From positions 248,001-312,000 of the forward strand of contig JADJKL010000006.1 of assembly GCA_016706055.1 (NCBI GenBank): a DNA stretch of 64,000 bases. The letters run 5' to 3'. Below are positions 18,134 through 26,704 of the stretch, in pieces (the stretch's first letter is position 1; each line of letters opens with the position of its first letter). Source of the DNA: Chitinophagaceae bacterium. GTDB taxonomy: Bacteria > Bacteroidota > Bacteroidia > Chitinophagales > Chitinophagaceae. Made by a program: the position numbers and the translations under genes. The notes under the pieces were generated by a model, which was given only the letters and a program-made list of their open reading frames with translations, was not told where the DNA came from and did no database searches.

Positions 18134-20314
18134 ATGAAAGGATTGCTGAAAATAATTTTCTTATTACTGCTACCTGTGCTTATGCAGGCGCAGCATCCGG
18201 TTACTTTTTTTACAAAGACAGAAGCAGTATCTGTTAAGGCAAGCCTATTAAAATATCCTTTACTTAAAAGTTCATACACGGATCTGAAGAAAGATGTAGA
18301 TCAATGGATTGGTAAAGATGTGGATGTCCCTTTTCCAAAAGACCCCGCTGGCGGTTATACACATGATAAGCATAAGGCGAATTATACACTAATGTTTAAT
18401 AGTGGTGTATTGTATAATCTTACTGGCGATGTTAAATATGCCAAGTTGGTAAAAGATATGATGCTGAAATATGCAGCATTGAATCCTACGCTAAAAAATC
18501 ATCCTGAAGCAACAAGCAGTTCACCCGGACGTATTTTCTGGCAGGCATTGAATGATGCTAACTGGATGGTCTATACAGGCATGGCGTATGACCTTATTTA
18601 TAATTCATTGACTTCGGCAGAAAGAAAGAAAATTGAAGATGGTGCTTTTAAGCCTGAAGTTGATTTTTTTACACATGACCTGAAAGACTGGTTTAACCTT
18701 ATACATAATCATGCTGTATGGGCAACCGCAGGTGTAGGTATGATTGGCATTGCCACCAACAATCAGGATTATATTGACATGGCTTTGTACGGAACGGAGA
18801 AAGATGGCAAAAGAGGTTTCATTGCTTTAATGGATAATCTGTTTTCGCCGGATGGTTATTATACTGAAGGACCTTATTATACTCGTTATGCAATTTTGCC
18901 TTATGCTGTTTTTGCCAATGCATTAAACAACTGGAAGCCGTCATTAAAAATATTTCAGCACAGGAATAGCATTTTACAAAAAGCATTGCTTACCTGTTTG
19001 CAGCAAACAAATATTGATGGAACATTTTTTCCTTTTAATGATGCATTGAAAGAAAAAGATTTCACTTCGAATGAATTAGTTGTTGCTATCAATACTTTCT
19101 GGAAGGCATATGGAGCAGATAAAAACTTATTGCCAGTTGCAAAAAAACAAAATAGGGTTATGCTTAGCAGTGGTGGCGTAGCAATAGCTGCTGAACTGGC
19201 TACCAATAAAAATATTCCTGCTTATTATAATTATAAAACTTTTGAAAGTACTGATGGTGTAAAAGGTGATGAAGGCGGAATCTCTGTTTTCAGAAATGGA
19301 AAAGGACAGGATTTGACAAGCTTATTGTATAAGTACACAGCTCATGGTCTTTCTCACGGTCATTACGATAAGTTGGGCATCATGCTATATGACAAAGGAA
19401 ATGAAATACTGACCAATTATGGTTCGGTTCGTTTTATTGGTGTTGAACAAAAATATGGTGGACGATATCTGGCAGAGAACAAAGCCTATGCGGGACAAAC
19501 CATCGCACATAATACTATTGTGGTGGATGAAACCAGTCATTTTAATGGCAAAGAAAGCATTGCTGAAAATTTTCATTCAGATAAATTATTCAGCAGTATC
19601 TCAAATCCTACTGTGCAAGTGGTAGCGGCCAAAGAGGATAATGCATATAAGAATACGCATATGCAACGGACTTTGTATATGCTCGAATTACCAGAGAATA
19701 AGAAGATGATTGTTGATTTATTCAATGTGGAATCTGACAAAGAACATCAATATGATTTGCCATTCCAATATAATGGACATTTGATAAATACTTCTTTTAA
19801 ATATAAAGCAAACACAGATAAGCAGGAAACATTGGGTAATAAAAACGGCTACCAGTATATCTGGAATGAAGCTGAAGCAAAAGTTGAGAATACTACTGCG
19901 CAAATAACCTTTCTTAATGATCGTTCTTACTATTCTATTTCATCGTTGATTGATGGGTCAGCAAAAATATTCTTAACAAGAACAGGTGCAAACGATCCCG
20001 ATTTTAATTTAAGGCATGAACCTGCAATGATTATCCGTAAGAATGGTAAAAACCAGTCGTTCATCAATGTAATTGAGATTCACGGAAACTTTGATCCTGT
20101 ATATGAATTTTCTTCAAATGCATATCCTTCTGTAAAAGAAATTAAACTATTGCAGCAGGATGAAAATTATACTGTGGCTGAAGTTTCTCTTGGCGATAAA
20201 AAACTAATCATCGCACAATGCAATAAAAATTTTGATACAAAACAGGTTCATTCGGCCGGTACTTTAAACTGGACAGGCCCTTTTGTGGTTATATACGACG
20301 GAAAAATATTATAA
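18134..20314 (+). CDS. PL17 oligoalginate lyase (heparinase II/III-like)
   Basis: The 726-residue protein starts with a signal peptide (to about residue 20, ending MQAQ). An alpha-toroid alginate_lyase domain (about 30-330) follows, then a heparinase II/III-like beta-sandwich domain. Its active-site pattern fits PL17 exolyases: N192-H193 in LIHNHAVWATAG, a tyrosine at about 249 in GYYTEGPYYTRYA with the family spacing, and the histidine/tyrosine block LSHGHYDKLG (about 415). PL17 enzymes release unsaturated monouronates from the ends of alginate oligomers, probably in the periplasm here. It is followed by kdgF, which acts on that product. Confidence 0.88.
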   Translation: MKGLLKIIFLLLLPVLMQAQHPVTFFTKTEAVSVKASLLKYPLLKSSYTDLKKDVDQWIGKDVDVPFPKDPAGGYTHDKHKANYTLMFNSGVLYNLTGDVKYAKLVKDMMLKYAALNPTLKNHPEATSSSPGRIFWQALNDANWMVYTGMAYDLIYNSLTSAERKKIEDGAFKPEVDFFTHDLKDWFNLIHNHAVWATAGVGMIGIATNNQDYIDMALYGTEKDGKRGFIALMDNLFSPDGYYTEGPYYTRYAILPYAVFANALNNWKPSLKIFQHRNSILQKALLTCLQQTNIDGTFFPFNDALKEKDFTSNELVVAINTFWKAYGADKNLLPVAKKQNRVMLSSGGVAIAAELATNKNIPAYYNYKTFESTDGVKGDEGGISVFRNGKGQDLTSLLYKYTAHGLSHGHYDKLGIMLYDKGNEILTNYGSVRFIGVEQKYGGRYLAENKAYAGQTIAHNTIVVDETSHFNGKESIAENFHSDKLFSSISNPTVQVVAAKEDNAYKNTHMQRTLYMLELPENKKMIVDLFNVESDKEHQYDLPFQYNGHLINTSFKYKANTDKQETLGNKNGYQYIWNEAEAKVENTTAQITFLNDRSYYSISSLIDGSAKIFLTRTGANDPDFNLRHEPAMIIRKNGKNQSFINVIEIHGNFDPVYEFSSNAYPSVKEIKLLQQDENYTVAEVSLGDKKLIIAQCNKNFDTKQVHSAGTLNWTGPFVVIYDGKIL

Positions 20315-20333
20315 ACTGATTAATAATTATACA

Positions 20334-20681
20334 ATGGGAACAACCGAAACAACGAAAGTATTTATTGAAAACAAAGACATTGATTGGGAAGACATGGGCA
20401 ACGGTGTTAGAAGAAAAATTATGTCTTATGATGACAGGTTAATGCTGGTGAAAGTAGAATTTGAAAAAGGAGGAGTAGGCTCAGTACATAAACATCATCA
20501 TACGCAAATAACACATATTGAAAGTGGTGTGTTTGAAGTGGAAATTAATGGAGAGAAAAAGGTATTAAAAGGGGGAGATGGGTTTTATATTCCACCGAAT
20601 GTGTTGCATGGCGCTGTTTGTCATGAAGCTGGTGTGTTGATTGATGTATTCAGCCCCATGAGGGAAGATTTTATAAAATAA
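20334..20681 (+). CDS. kdgF: KdgF, uronate-linearising cupin
   Basis: A small single-domain cupin of 115 residues. The metal-binding set is visible as VHKHHHTQ (about 51-58) and a later histidine in PPNVLHGAV (about 92). KdgF proteins convert the cyclic 4,5-unsaturated monouronates made by pectate and alginate lyases into the linear ketone DEH. Its place directly after an exolytic PL17 lyase fits this exactly. The ATG at 20334 starts 19 nt after the PL17 stop; a longer frame beginning inside the PL17 gene is possible but overlaps for no reason. The MFS transporter follows after 20 nt. Confidence 0.87.
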   Translation: MGTTETTKVFIENKDIDWEDMGNGVRRKIMSYDDRLMLVKVEFEKGGVGSVHKHHHTQITHIESGVFEVEINGEKKVLKGGDGFYIPPNVLHGAVCHEAGVLIDVFSPMREDFIK

Positions 20682-20701
20682 ATTTTAGCTAAAAAAGAGT
20701 T

Positions 20702-21994
20702 ATGAAAGTTAAAGGACTAAGATGGTGGATAATAGGGTTGATAGCCCTGGCTACGATTATCAATTATATTGATCGTACGGCCATCAATATCCTTTGGCCT
20801 TATATTCATAAAGATTTTGGTATCAGCGAAGCAGATAGTAAAGATGCATTAAAAATCATTACTATCTTTTTCATGATTGCATACGCAATAGGCCAAACAG
20901 TAATGGGCAAACTAATGGATGCCATTGGAACTCGATTGGGCTTTGTTGTTTCTATTGTTGGTTGGAGTATTTCAATTGCGTTGCATGCGGTGGCCAGAAC
21001 AATGACATCGTTCAGCATATTTCGATTTTTCCTTGGTATTTCTGAAGCTGGTAACTGGCCGGGTGCTGCCAAGAGTAATGCTGAATGGTTCCCTGCAAAA
21101 GAAAGGGCTATTGCACAGGGTATTTTTGGAGCCGGTGCATCTCTAGGTTCTGTAGTGGCTGCTCCGTTTATTGCTTATGTGTTTATAGCATTTGGCTGGA
21201 AGTGGACATTTGTAGGAATTGGTTTGTTAGGATTACTTTGGATAATTCCTTGGTTAATCATTAATAAAAATACTCCTGATAAGCATCCGTGGATTACAAA
21301 AGAAGAGCAGGATTATATTGCAAGCTCTGCTACGAATAAAGCAACAGCACCTGTTGCAACAACTGTATATACCTGGAAACAATTATTGCAATTCAAAAAT
21401 ACTTGGGGTATTATTAGTTCAAGATTTTTTATTGACCCAGTGTGGTGGATGTTTGTTACTTGGTTGCCTTTTTTCTTAAAGGAGAATTTTGGATTTGATA
21501 TAAAGCAAGTTGGCGCATTTGCATGGGTTCCATTCTTATTTGCAGCTTTGGGTGGTTTGTCTGGCGGCTTCTTCTCTTCTTGGCAAATAAAGAAAGGCAA
21601 GTCAGCAACAAAGGCAAGAAAGAATGCCATTACTATCGGTAGTGTTATTATGCTTATTTCATTAGTAACTATAGCTATTTATCTAGAAAGTTTAAAAGAT
21701 CAGCCCGGCTTAACCATTGCATTAATCAGCGCAACGCTATTTGGTTTTCAATTCCTGATTAATAATCTGCAAACATTACCATCAGATTACTTTCATGGAA
21801 AAAATGTTGGTGTCGTAGCAGGAATGAGTGGTACATCTGCTGTATTGGGAACTATAATAGTAACCTGGCTGGTACCTGTGTTGACAAAAACGAGTTACAC
21901 ACCATTTTTTATAATGGCAGCATTGGTGGTGCCAATAGCCTGGTTATGCGTAATGTTTATTGTTTCAAAAAATAAGAATAACACAATTAGTTAA
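20702..21994 (+). CDS. MFS hexuronate transporter, ExuT-like
   Basis: The 430-residue protein has about 12 membrane helices and the anion:cation symporter signature of the hexuronate/glucarate group. N-terminal NYIDRTAINILWP (about 21-33) is a typical DR motif after helix 1, followed by GQTVMGKLMDAIGTRLG. FLGISEAGNWPGAAKSNAEWFP (about 105-126) is characteristic of ExuT/GudP-like carriers. It most likely imports monomeric unsaturated uronate or DEH across the inner membrane. Its location between kdgF and surface proteins of the same locus supports that. The exact substrate is an inference. Confidence 0.87.
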   Translation: MKVKGLRWWIIGLIALATIINYIDRTAINILWPYIHKDFGISEADSKDALKIITIFFMIAYAIGQTVMGKLMDAIGTRLGFVVSIVGWSISIALHAVARTMTSFSIFRFFLGISEAGNWPGAAKSNAEWFPAKERAIAQGIFGAGASLGSVVAAPFIAYVFIAFGWKWTFVGIGLLGLLWIIPWLIINKNTPDKHPWITKEEQDYIASSATNKATAPVATTVYTWKQLLQFKNTWGIISSRFFIDPVWWMFVTWLPFFLKENFGFDIKQVGAFAWVPFLFAALGGLSGGFFSSWQIKKGKSATKARKNAITIGSVIMLISLVTIAIYLESLKDQPGLTIALISATLFGFQFLINNLQTLPSDYFHGKNVGVVAGMSGTSAVLGTIIVTWLVPVLTKTSYTPFFIMAALVVPIAWLCVMFIVSKNKNNTIS

Positions 21995-22013
21995 TTGATA
22001 TAAATAAAACTGT

Positions 22014-22021
22014 AAAAACTG
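22014..22021 (+). promoter_or_regulatory. AAAAACTG leader motif
   Basis: AAAAACTG ends 4 nt before the start codon of the MBG-domain gene. The same octamer stands 5 nt before susC (26692-26699) and 26 nt before the esterase (31532-31539). A variant, AAAAACTTG, stands before kduD (33353-33361). It may be an A-rich translation leader or part of a shared regulatory element. Confidence 0.3.
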
Positions 22022-22025
22022 CGAT

Positions 22026-25000
22026 ATGAAAAAAATTCTATTTACAATGATGTTGATGATGACCGTTGGGTTCATCTATGGACAAACTACTTACTATTGG
22101 ATAGGTGGTGCTTCTGGTGGAAGTATAACAAACTCTGCTAGTTGGAATACTGATATCAATGGAGGAGGTAGCAATAGGACTACGGCTCTTAATACTGATA
22201 TTTTAGTTTTTGATGGTACTAATGTTGGTGGAACTACTCCAACAACCGGACCTGTTAGTGTGGTTACAAGTGGAACGCTGCTCTGTGGTCAAATGATATT
22301 GACAAATAATGTATTTGTAGATTTTATCAGAACATCATCCGGAACTTCTGTTTTTCAAATTAATGGAAATGATGATGATGATTTTGTAGTAAATGCTGGT
22401 TCTACATTTTCAATACCCTTAACTACACTTGGGAGCGTTAGAATTGAAATGGCTGCTACTGCTTCTGGTAGAGTTAGTGGTGCATTTTCTATTACTACAA
22501 CTCAGCAGTTCAGAATTCAAAATACAACCTCTGGAACTGGAAAAATATTATTTAAGAGCGGGTCAGTTTTTACTACAAAGATTACTTCTGGCTCTACTTC
22601 CTATGCATTCGGAAATTCGTCACAATCAGCAAGTGGGTGGGTAATTTTTGAAGCAGGTTCTGAAATTTTTTATCTAGGTGGTTATAGCCCGCATGGTAGC
22701 GGAACTAATTACTCTGCAATTAAAATAGAACCAGGAAATGTATGGCATCACCGTGCTGACCAAACTGTTGCACCAACCGGAGGAAACTTTTTTAATAAGC
22801 AAAGCTATGGTGATATAAGTGTAGAAAACAATGCTCCACTAATTGCAACGGGTTCTATTTATCGTATTGGAAACTTAACTGTTAATACAGGAAGCACATT
22901 TACTACACATTCTTCCGGGCAAACAGCTATTGCCGGTAATTTGACAGTAAATGGAATGCTTATAGCTCCCGCAGCCAGTACCAATGAAATTCTTTTCAAT
23001 GGAACAAGTACACAAAGTATTGCAGGTACTGGAACAATTGATGTTCCTGGTTTGAGAGTAAGTGATATGGCTACAGTTACTTTAAATAAAAATATTATTG
23101 TAAGTGACGATGTAACGATTTTCGGAAAAATGAATTTTGCTGATAAGCAAATTACAGGAGCTGTAACCTTGGATGCTAAAGGAATTAATGCACCAGTAAT
23201 TGGGGCAGGAACAACTGTAATGGGTTCTAATGTAATTACAGCTCATTCAGGTTTTGGCACAGCTGCTATTGGGCAATCTATTAGTGGTGCTGGTATTCCA
23301 GCTAATACAATAGTAATAAATGTTTCTGCTGCAGATGATGAAATAATTATCTCTAATGCTGCAACTGCTTCTGGAGCTGGTGTTGTATTAACAACTACAT
23401 CTGCTGGAGCAACTTTACAAACTGCAAATACGAATGGTTTTGATCCTGCAACTGGTTCAGTAGTTACTTCAGGTAATATGACCTTTGAAGATGATATCAA
23501 TTATGTTATTGACGGACCTACTACATGGCCGTTTGGTGTTACAACAGGATCAGCTGGTAATAATGTAAATGCAGGAAGCGTAGATGTAAATGCAGACATT
23601 ACTGTTAACAAAGGCGTTACAATAAAGAATTACTTACTAATAAATGGTAAGATGACCTTGCGTCCTGCAGATGTTGTACATATTCTTGCAGGTGGTGATA
23701 TTACCGGAACATTCGGTGCTACTAAATATATTGCTACTGATTACGTAACAGGAACCGGTGTACAAAGTATGGTACAGTTTGATGGTATATCATCTGCCAA
23801 AACTATTCCTGTTGGAACTGTCAATTATTATTTGCCTGCAACAATTACTCCGGCTTCAAGTTCTGATTTCACTGTTGCGGTATTTGAAGGCATTACTACA
23901 AACGGTTTACTAAATGGAACAGCTTTTACTCCTACACAAAGATTAAGGGTTGTAAATGCTGTTTGGAATGTTAATCGTCTTTCCGGATCAGGAGCTGCTG
24001 ATTTGCAATTAAACTGGGACGATGCTTTGGAAGGAACAACCTTTGCAACGTTGCCAGATTCTGATATAGGCCTTATTCGTAACATCGGATCTGGACCTAC
24101 TGGCTGGGGACCTCCTATTGTACCAGGAAATAATACAACGAATGTTGTAATGGGAAATACTTCTGTATTCGGTTCATTTAGTGCTGGTGCTATTCCACAG
24201 GTAAATGCGTTTATTTATAATGATTTACCAACCAAAACTTATGGAGATCCTGACTTTAATGGTGGAGCAACCAGTTTAAATACTACGAACCCTATTATTT
24301 ATACAAGTACTAATCCATTAGTAGCAACAATCGTTGCAGGAAATATTCATATAATTGGTGCAGGTACTTCTGATATCACAGCTTCACAATTGGGAGATGG
24401 TGTTTTTCCAGATACAAGTGCTACCAAAACTTTGCTAGTAAATAAAGCACCACTTACAATAAAGGCGGATGATAAGTCAAAATTCGAACAGGTTGCTAAC
24501 CCGACTTTGACAATAACTTATACTGGTTTTGTTTTGGGAGAAACAAATGCTGTATTAACAACGCAGCCAACTATTTCTACTACTGCAACAATTGCTTCTG
24601 CACCTGGTTTGTATCCTATTACAATAAGTGGCGCTACGGCTGCTAACTATGAAATAACACATACCAATGGCACACTAACCGTGATTGCAAAAACAAACCA
24701 AACAATAACATTTGCTCAGCCTGCCACAAAAACTTATGGTAATGCTCCATTCGCAACTGGAGCAACAAGTACTAACAGTACAATTCCTATTACTTATACA
24801 ACAAGTAATCCGGGTGTGGCAACTGTATCAGGAAATACTATAACAATCAAGGGAGCTGGAACTACAGTTATCACTGCAATGCAGGCTGGTAGCGATGGAT
24901 TTTTTCCTGCACCAAATGTTGCTAGAACACTTACTGTTAATAAAGCAAACCTTACTATAAAAGCTAATGATGCAATAAAAACTACCGGCGAAGCGAACCC

Positions 25001-25454
25001 AGTTTTTACAATGACATATACCGGATTTGTTTTGGGTCAAACAGCAGCAAATCTTACAACGCAGCCGATTGTTTCAACTACTGCAGCTACTAATTCGTCA
25101 CCCGGATATTATGACCTTATTCCAGGAGGCGCTGTTACGCAGAATTATAATATCACCTATACAAATGGAAGACTTACCATTTTACCGCTTACAGGAACAT
25201 CTGCACAGTTTCTATTAGCTTACAGAAACAGTAATGGAAATATTGCAGTTAGAGTTTATTCTCCTGAAATTTATCTGGCAGATATAACTATATATGATCT
25301 GAATGGAAGAGTACTTGCACAGAGAAACATACTGATGCCTGTTGGATTTGCCAGTGCAGAAATACCAGTACAGTTTTTATCATCGGGAATTTATGTTGTT
25401 GCTGTAAGAGGTAATGGAGTGAAGCTTGAAAAAATGATTCATTTCATTAAATAA
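22026..25454 (+). CDS. Secreted MBG-repeat protein with type IX sorting domain
   Basis: The 1142-residue protein has a signal peptide (to about residue 20), then a Ser/Thr/Asn-rich beta-solenoid-like region (about 20-730) resembling autotransporter passenger repeats (YYWIGGASGG, GNLTVNG). Next come two tandem units, each of a bacterial Ig-like segment (TKTYGDPDF; TKTYGNAPF) plus an MBG-type segment (TYTGFVLGETN; TYTGFVLGQTA). A C-terminal type A type IX secretion signal follows (about 1065-1142: ITIYDLNGRVLAQRN, ending LEKMIHFIK). It is probably a surface adhesin or glycan-binding protein. Its place between the uronate transporter and a lyase suggests a role in holding alginate, but no carbohydrate-binding module is recognised. 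Confidence 0.72.
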   Translation: MKKILFTMMLMMTVGFIYGQTTYYWIGGASGGSITNSASWNTDINGGGSNRTTALNTDILVFDGTNVGGTTPTTGPVSVVTSGTLLCGQMILTNNVFVDFIRTSSGTSVFQINGNDDDDFVVNAGSTFSIPLTTLGSVRIEMAATASGRVSGAFSITTTQQFRIQNTTSGTGKILFKSGSVFTTKITSGSTSYAFGNSSQSASGWVIFEAGSEIFYLGGYSPHGSGTNYSAIKIEPGNVWHHRADQTVAPTGGNFFNKQSYGDISVENNAPLIATGSIYRIGNLTVNTGSTFTTHSSGQTAIAGNLTVNGMLIAPAASTNEILFNGTSTQSIAGTGTIDVPGLRVSDMATVTLNKNIIVSDDVTIFGKMNFADKQITGAVTLDAKGINAPVIGAGTTVMGSNVITAHSGFGTAAIGQSISGAGIPANTIVINVSAADDEIIISNAATASGAGVVLTTTSAGATLQTANTNGFDPATGSVVTSGNMTFEDDINYVIDGPTTWPFGVTTGSAGNNVNAGSVDVNADITVNKGVTIKNYLLINGKMTLRPADVVHILAGGDITGTFGATKYIATDYVTGTGVQSMVQFDGISSAKTIPVGTVNYYLPATITPASSSDFTVAVFEGITTNGLLNGTAFTPTQRLRVVNAVWNVNRLSGSGAADLQLNWDDALEGTTFATLPDSDIGLIRNIGSGPTGWGPPIVPGNNTTNVVMGNTSVFGSFSAGAIPQVNAFIYNDLPTKTYGDPDFNGGATSLNTTNPIIYTSTNPLVATIVAGNIHIIGAGTSDITASQLGDGVFPDTSATKTLLVNKAPLTIKADDKSKFEQVANPTLTITYTGFVLGETNAVLTTQPTISTTATIASAPGLYPITISGATAANYEITHTNGTLTVIAKTNQTITFAQPATKTYGNAPFATGATSTNSTIPITYTTSNPGVATVSGNTITIKGAGTTVITAMQAGSDGFFPAPNVARTLTVNKANLTIKANDAIKTTGEANPVFTMTYTGFVLGQTAANLTTQPIVSTTAATNSSPGYYDLIPGGAVTQNYNITYTNGRLTILPLTGTSAQFLLAYRNSNGNIAVRVYSPEIYLADITIYDLNGRVLAQRNILMPVGFASAEIPVQFLSSGIYVVAVRGNGVKLEKMIHFIK
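24216..25195 (+). repeat. Two tandem ~490-bp Ig-like/MBG coding repeats
   Basis: Two head-to-tail units of about 165 residues share the order KTYG...ATS, NPxVATxxGNIxI, LTVNKAxLTIKAxD, TYTGFVLG and NYxITxTNGxLTx. They are diverged at DNA level, so this is an old duplication rather than a recent one. Confidence 0.7.
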
Positions 25455-25464
25455 TTCAAAGTGT

Positions 25465-26673
25465 ATGAAGAGTAATTTGTTTTTTATTGTTGGTGTCGTT
25501 TTGATGAGTTGCAAAACTTTTAATGTAACTGCCCAGTCTGGCGCACCTGCTGTTTTTTCTTTAGATGCAAAAGCACTGGATAGAACGAAAACAAAGATTG
25601 CTAATAAAAATCCTGAAGTTATCGACGCTTATAAACAATTAATTAAGGATGCAGATAAAAAAGCGTTGCCATTTGGACCTGTTTCGGTGATGGAAAAGAA
25701 AGGACTTCCGCCAAGCGGCGATAAACATGATTACATGAGCTTGGCTCCTTATCATTGGCCTGATCCTTCTAAACCAGACGGCTTGCCATATATAAGGAAA
25801 GACGGGCAAACGAATCCTGAAGTGAAAGATTATCCGGATAAGGATAATATGCCGAAGCTTTGTGAATATGTTTATATGCTTGGGTTAGCTTATTATTTTT
25901 CTGAAGAAAACCAATATGCAGAGCATGCAGCAAAATTGTTGAAGGTTTGGTTTCTGGATGCCGACACCCGAATGAATCCCAATTTGAATTATGGACAGGC
26001 TATCAAAGGTGTAAATGAAGGTAGAGGCGCAGGATTAATTGATACAAGGCATTGGATTAAGTTAATTGATGGTATCGGCCTGATAAAAAATTCCAAATAT
26101 TGGAGTAAAGCAGATCAACAAGGGATGCAGAAATGGTTTTCAGATTTTTTGAATTGGATGCAGACAAGTGATAATGGTACACATGAAATGAAAACACTGA
26201 ACAATCATGGTGCTTGGTATGATGCACAACGCTTATCGCTGGCATTATTTATTGATAGCAGCGAATTAGCTAAAAAAATTGTCTTAAATGCAGCCAATCG
26301 ACTGGATATACAGATGGATGACAATGGATTGTTTCCTGCTGAAATGGAAAGAACAATTTCTTTGCACTACACTTCTTTTGTAATGAATGCATTTTTTACC
26401 ATAGCTCATATGGCAGAAAAAACAGGTTTCGATTTCTGGAAATACACATCACCTACAGGCAAGTCACTTAAGAAAGCATTCGATAAGATGAAGCCCTATT
26501 TCACCGGGGATAAAGAATGGGAAGGCCAGCAAATAAAAGAATTTGATAAGGAAGACGCTTATCCGATATTAAAGGATGGGGCAGCCCACTTCAAATGCAA
26601 AGATTGTGATGATACTATAAAAAAACTGGCGGATGATAAAGCCCCACGATTACGGATAAATTTATTGTACTAA
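25465..26673 (+). CDS. Alginate_lyase-fold (PF05426-type) lyase lipoprotein
   Basis: The 402-residue protein begins with a signal sequence containing LMSC (Cys16), so it may be lipid-anchored; cleavage after TAQ is the alternative. The rest is a single alpha-toroid domain with the Bacteroidetes signature SLAPYHWPDPSKPDGLPY (about 92-109). The catalytic Asn-His pair appears as N247-H248 in LNNHGAWYD. R296 and Y302 in ERTISLHYTSF correspond to the arginine and tyrosine of PL5-type lyases. It therefore probably cleaves mannuronate- or glucuronate-rich polymer. PL5 versus PL38-like membership cannot be settled by eye. It sits 10 nt after the MBG protein and 31 nt before susC. Confidence 0.78.
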   Translation: MKSNLFFIVGVVLMSCKTFNVTAQSGAPAVFSLDAKALDRTKTKIANKNPEVIDAYKQLIKDADKKALPFGPVSVMEKKGLPPSGDKHDYMSLAPYHWPDPSKPDGLPYIRKDGQTNPEVKDYPDKDNMPKLCEYVYMLGLAYYFSEENQYAEHAAKLLKVWFLDADTRMNPNLNYGQAIKGVNEGRGAGLIDTRHWIKLIDGIGLIKNSKYWSKADQQGMQKWFSDFLNWMQTSDNGTHEMKTLNNHGAWYDAQRLSLALFIDSSELAKKIVLNAANRLDIQMDDNGLFPAEMERTISLHYTSFVMNAFFTIAHMAEKTGFDFWKYTSPTGKSLKKAFDKMKPYFTGDKEWEGQQIKEFDKEDAYPILKDGAAHFKCKDCDDTIKKLADDKAPRLRINLLY

Positions 26674-26704
26674 ATAAAAATTTTAAAAAATAAAAACTGC
26701 TATT

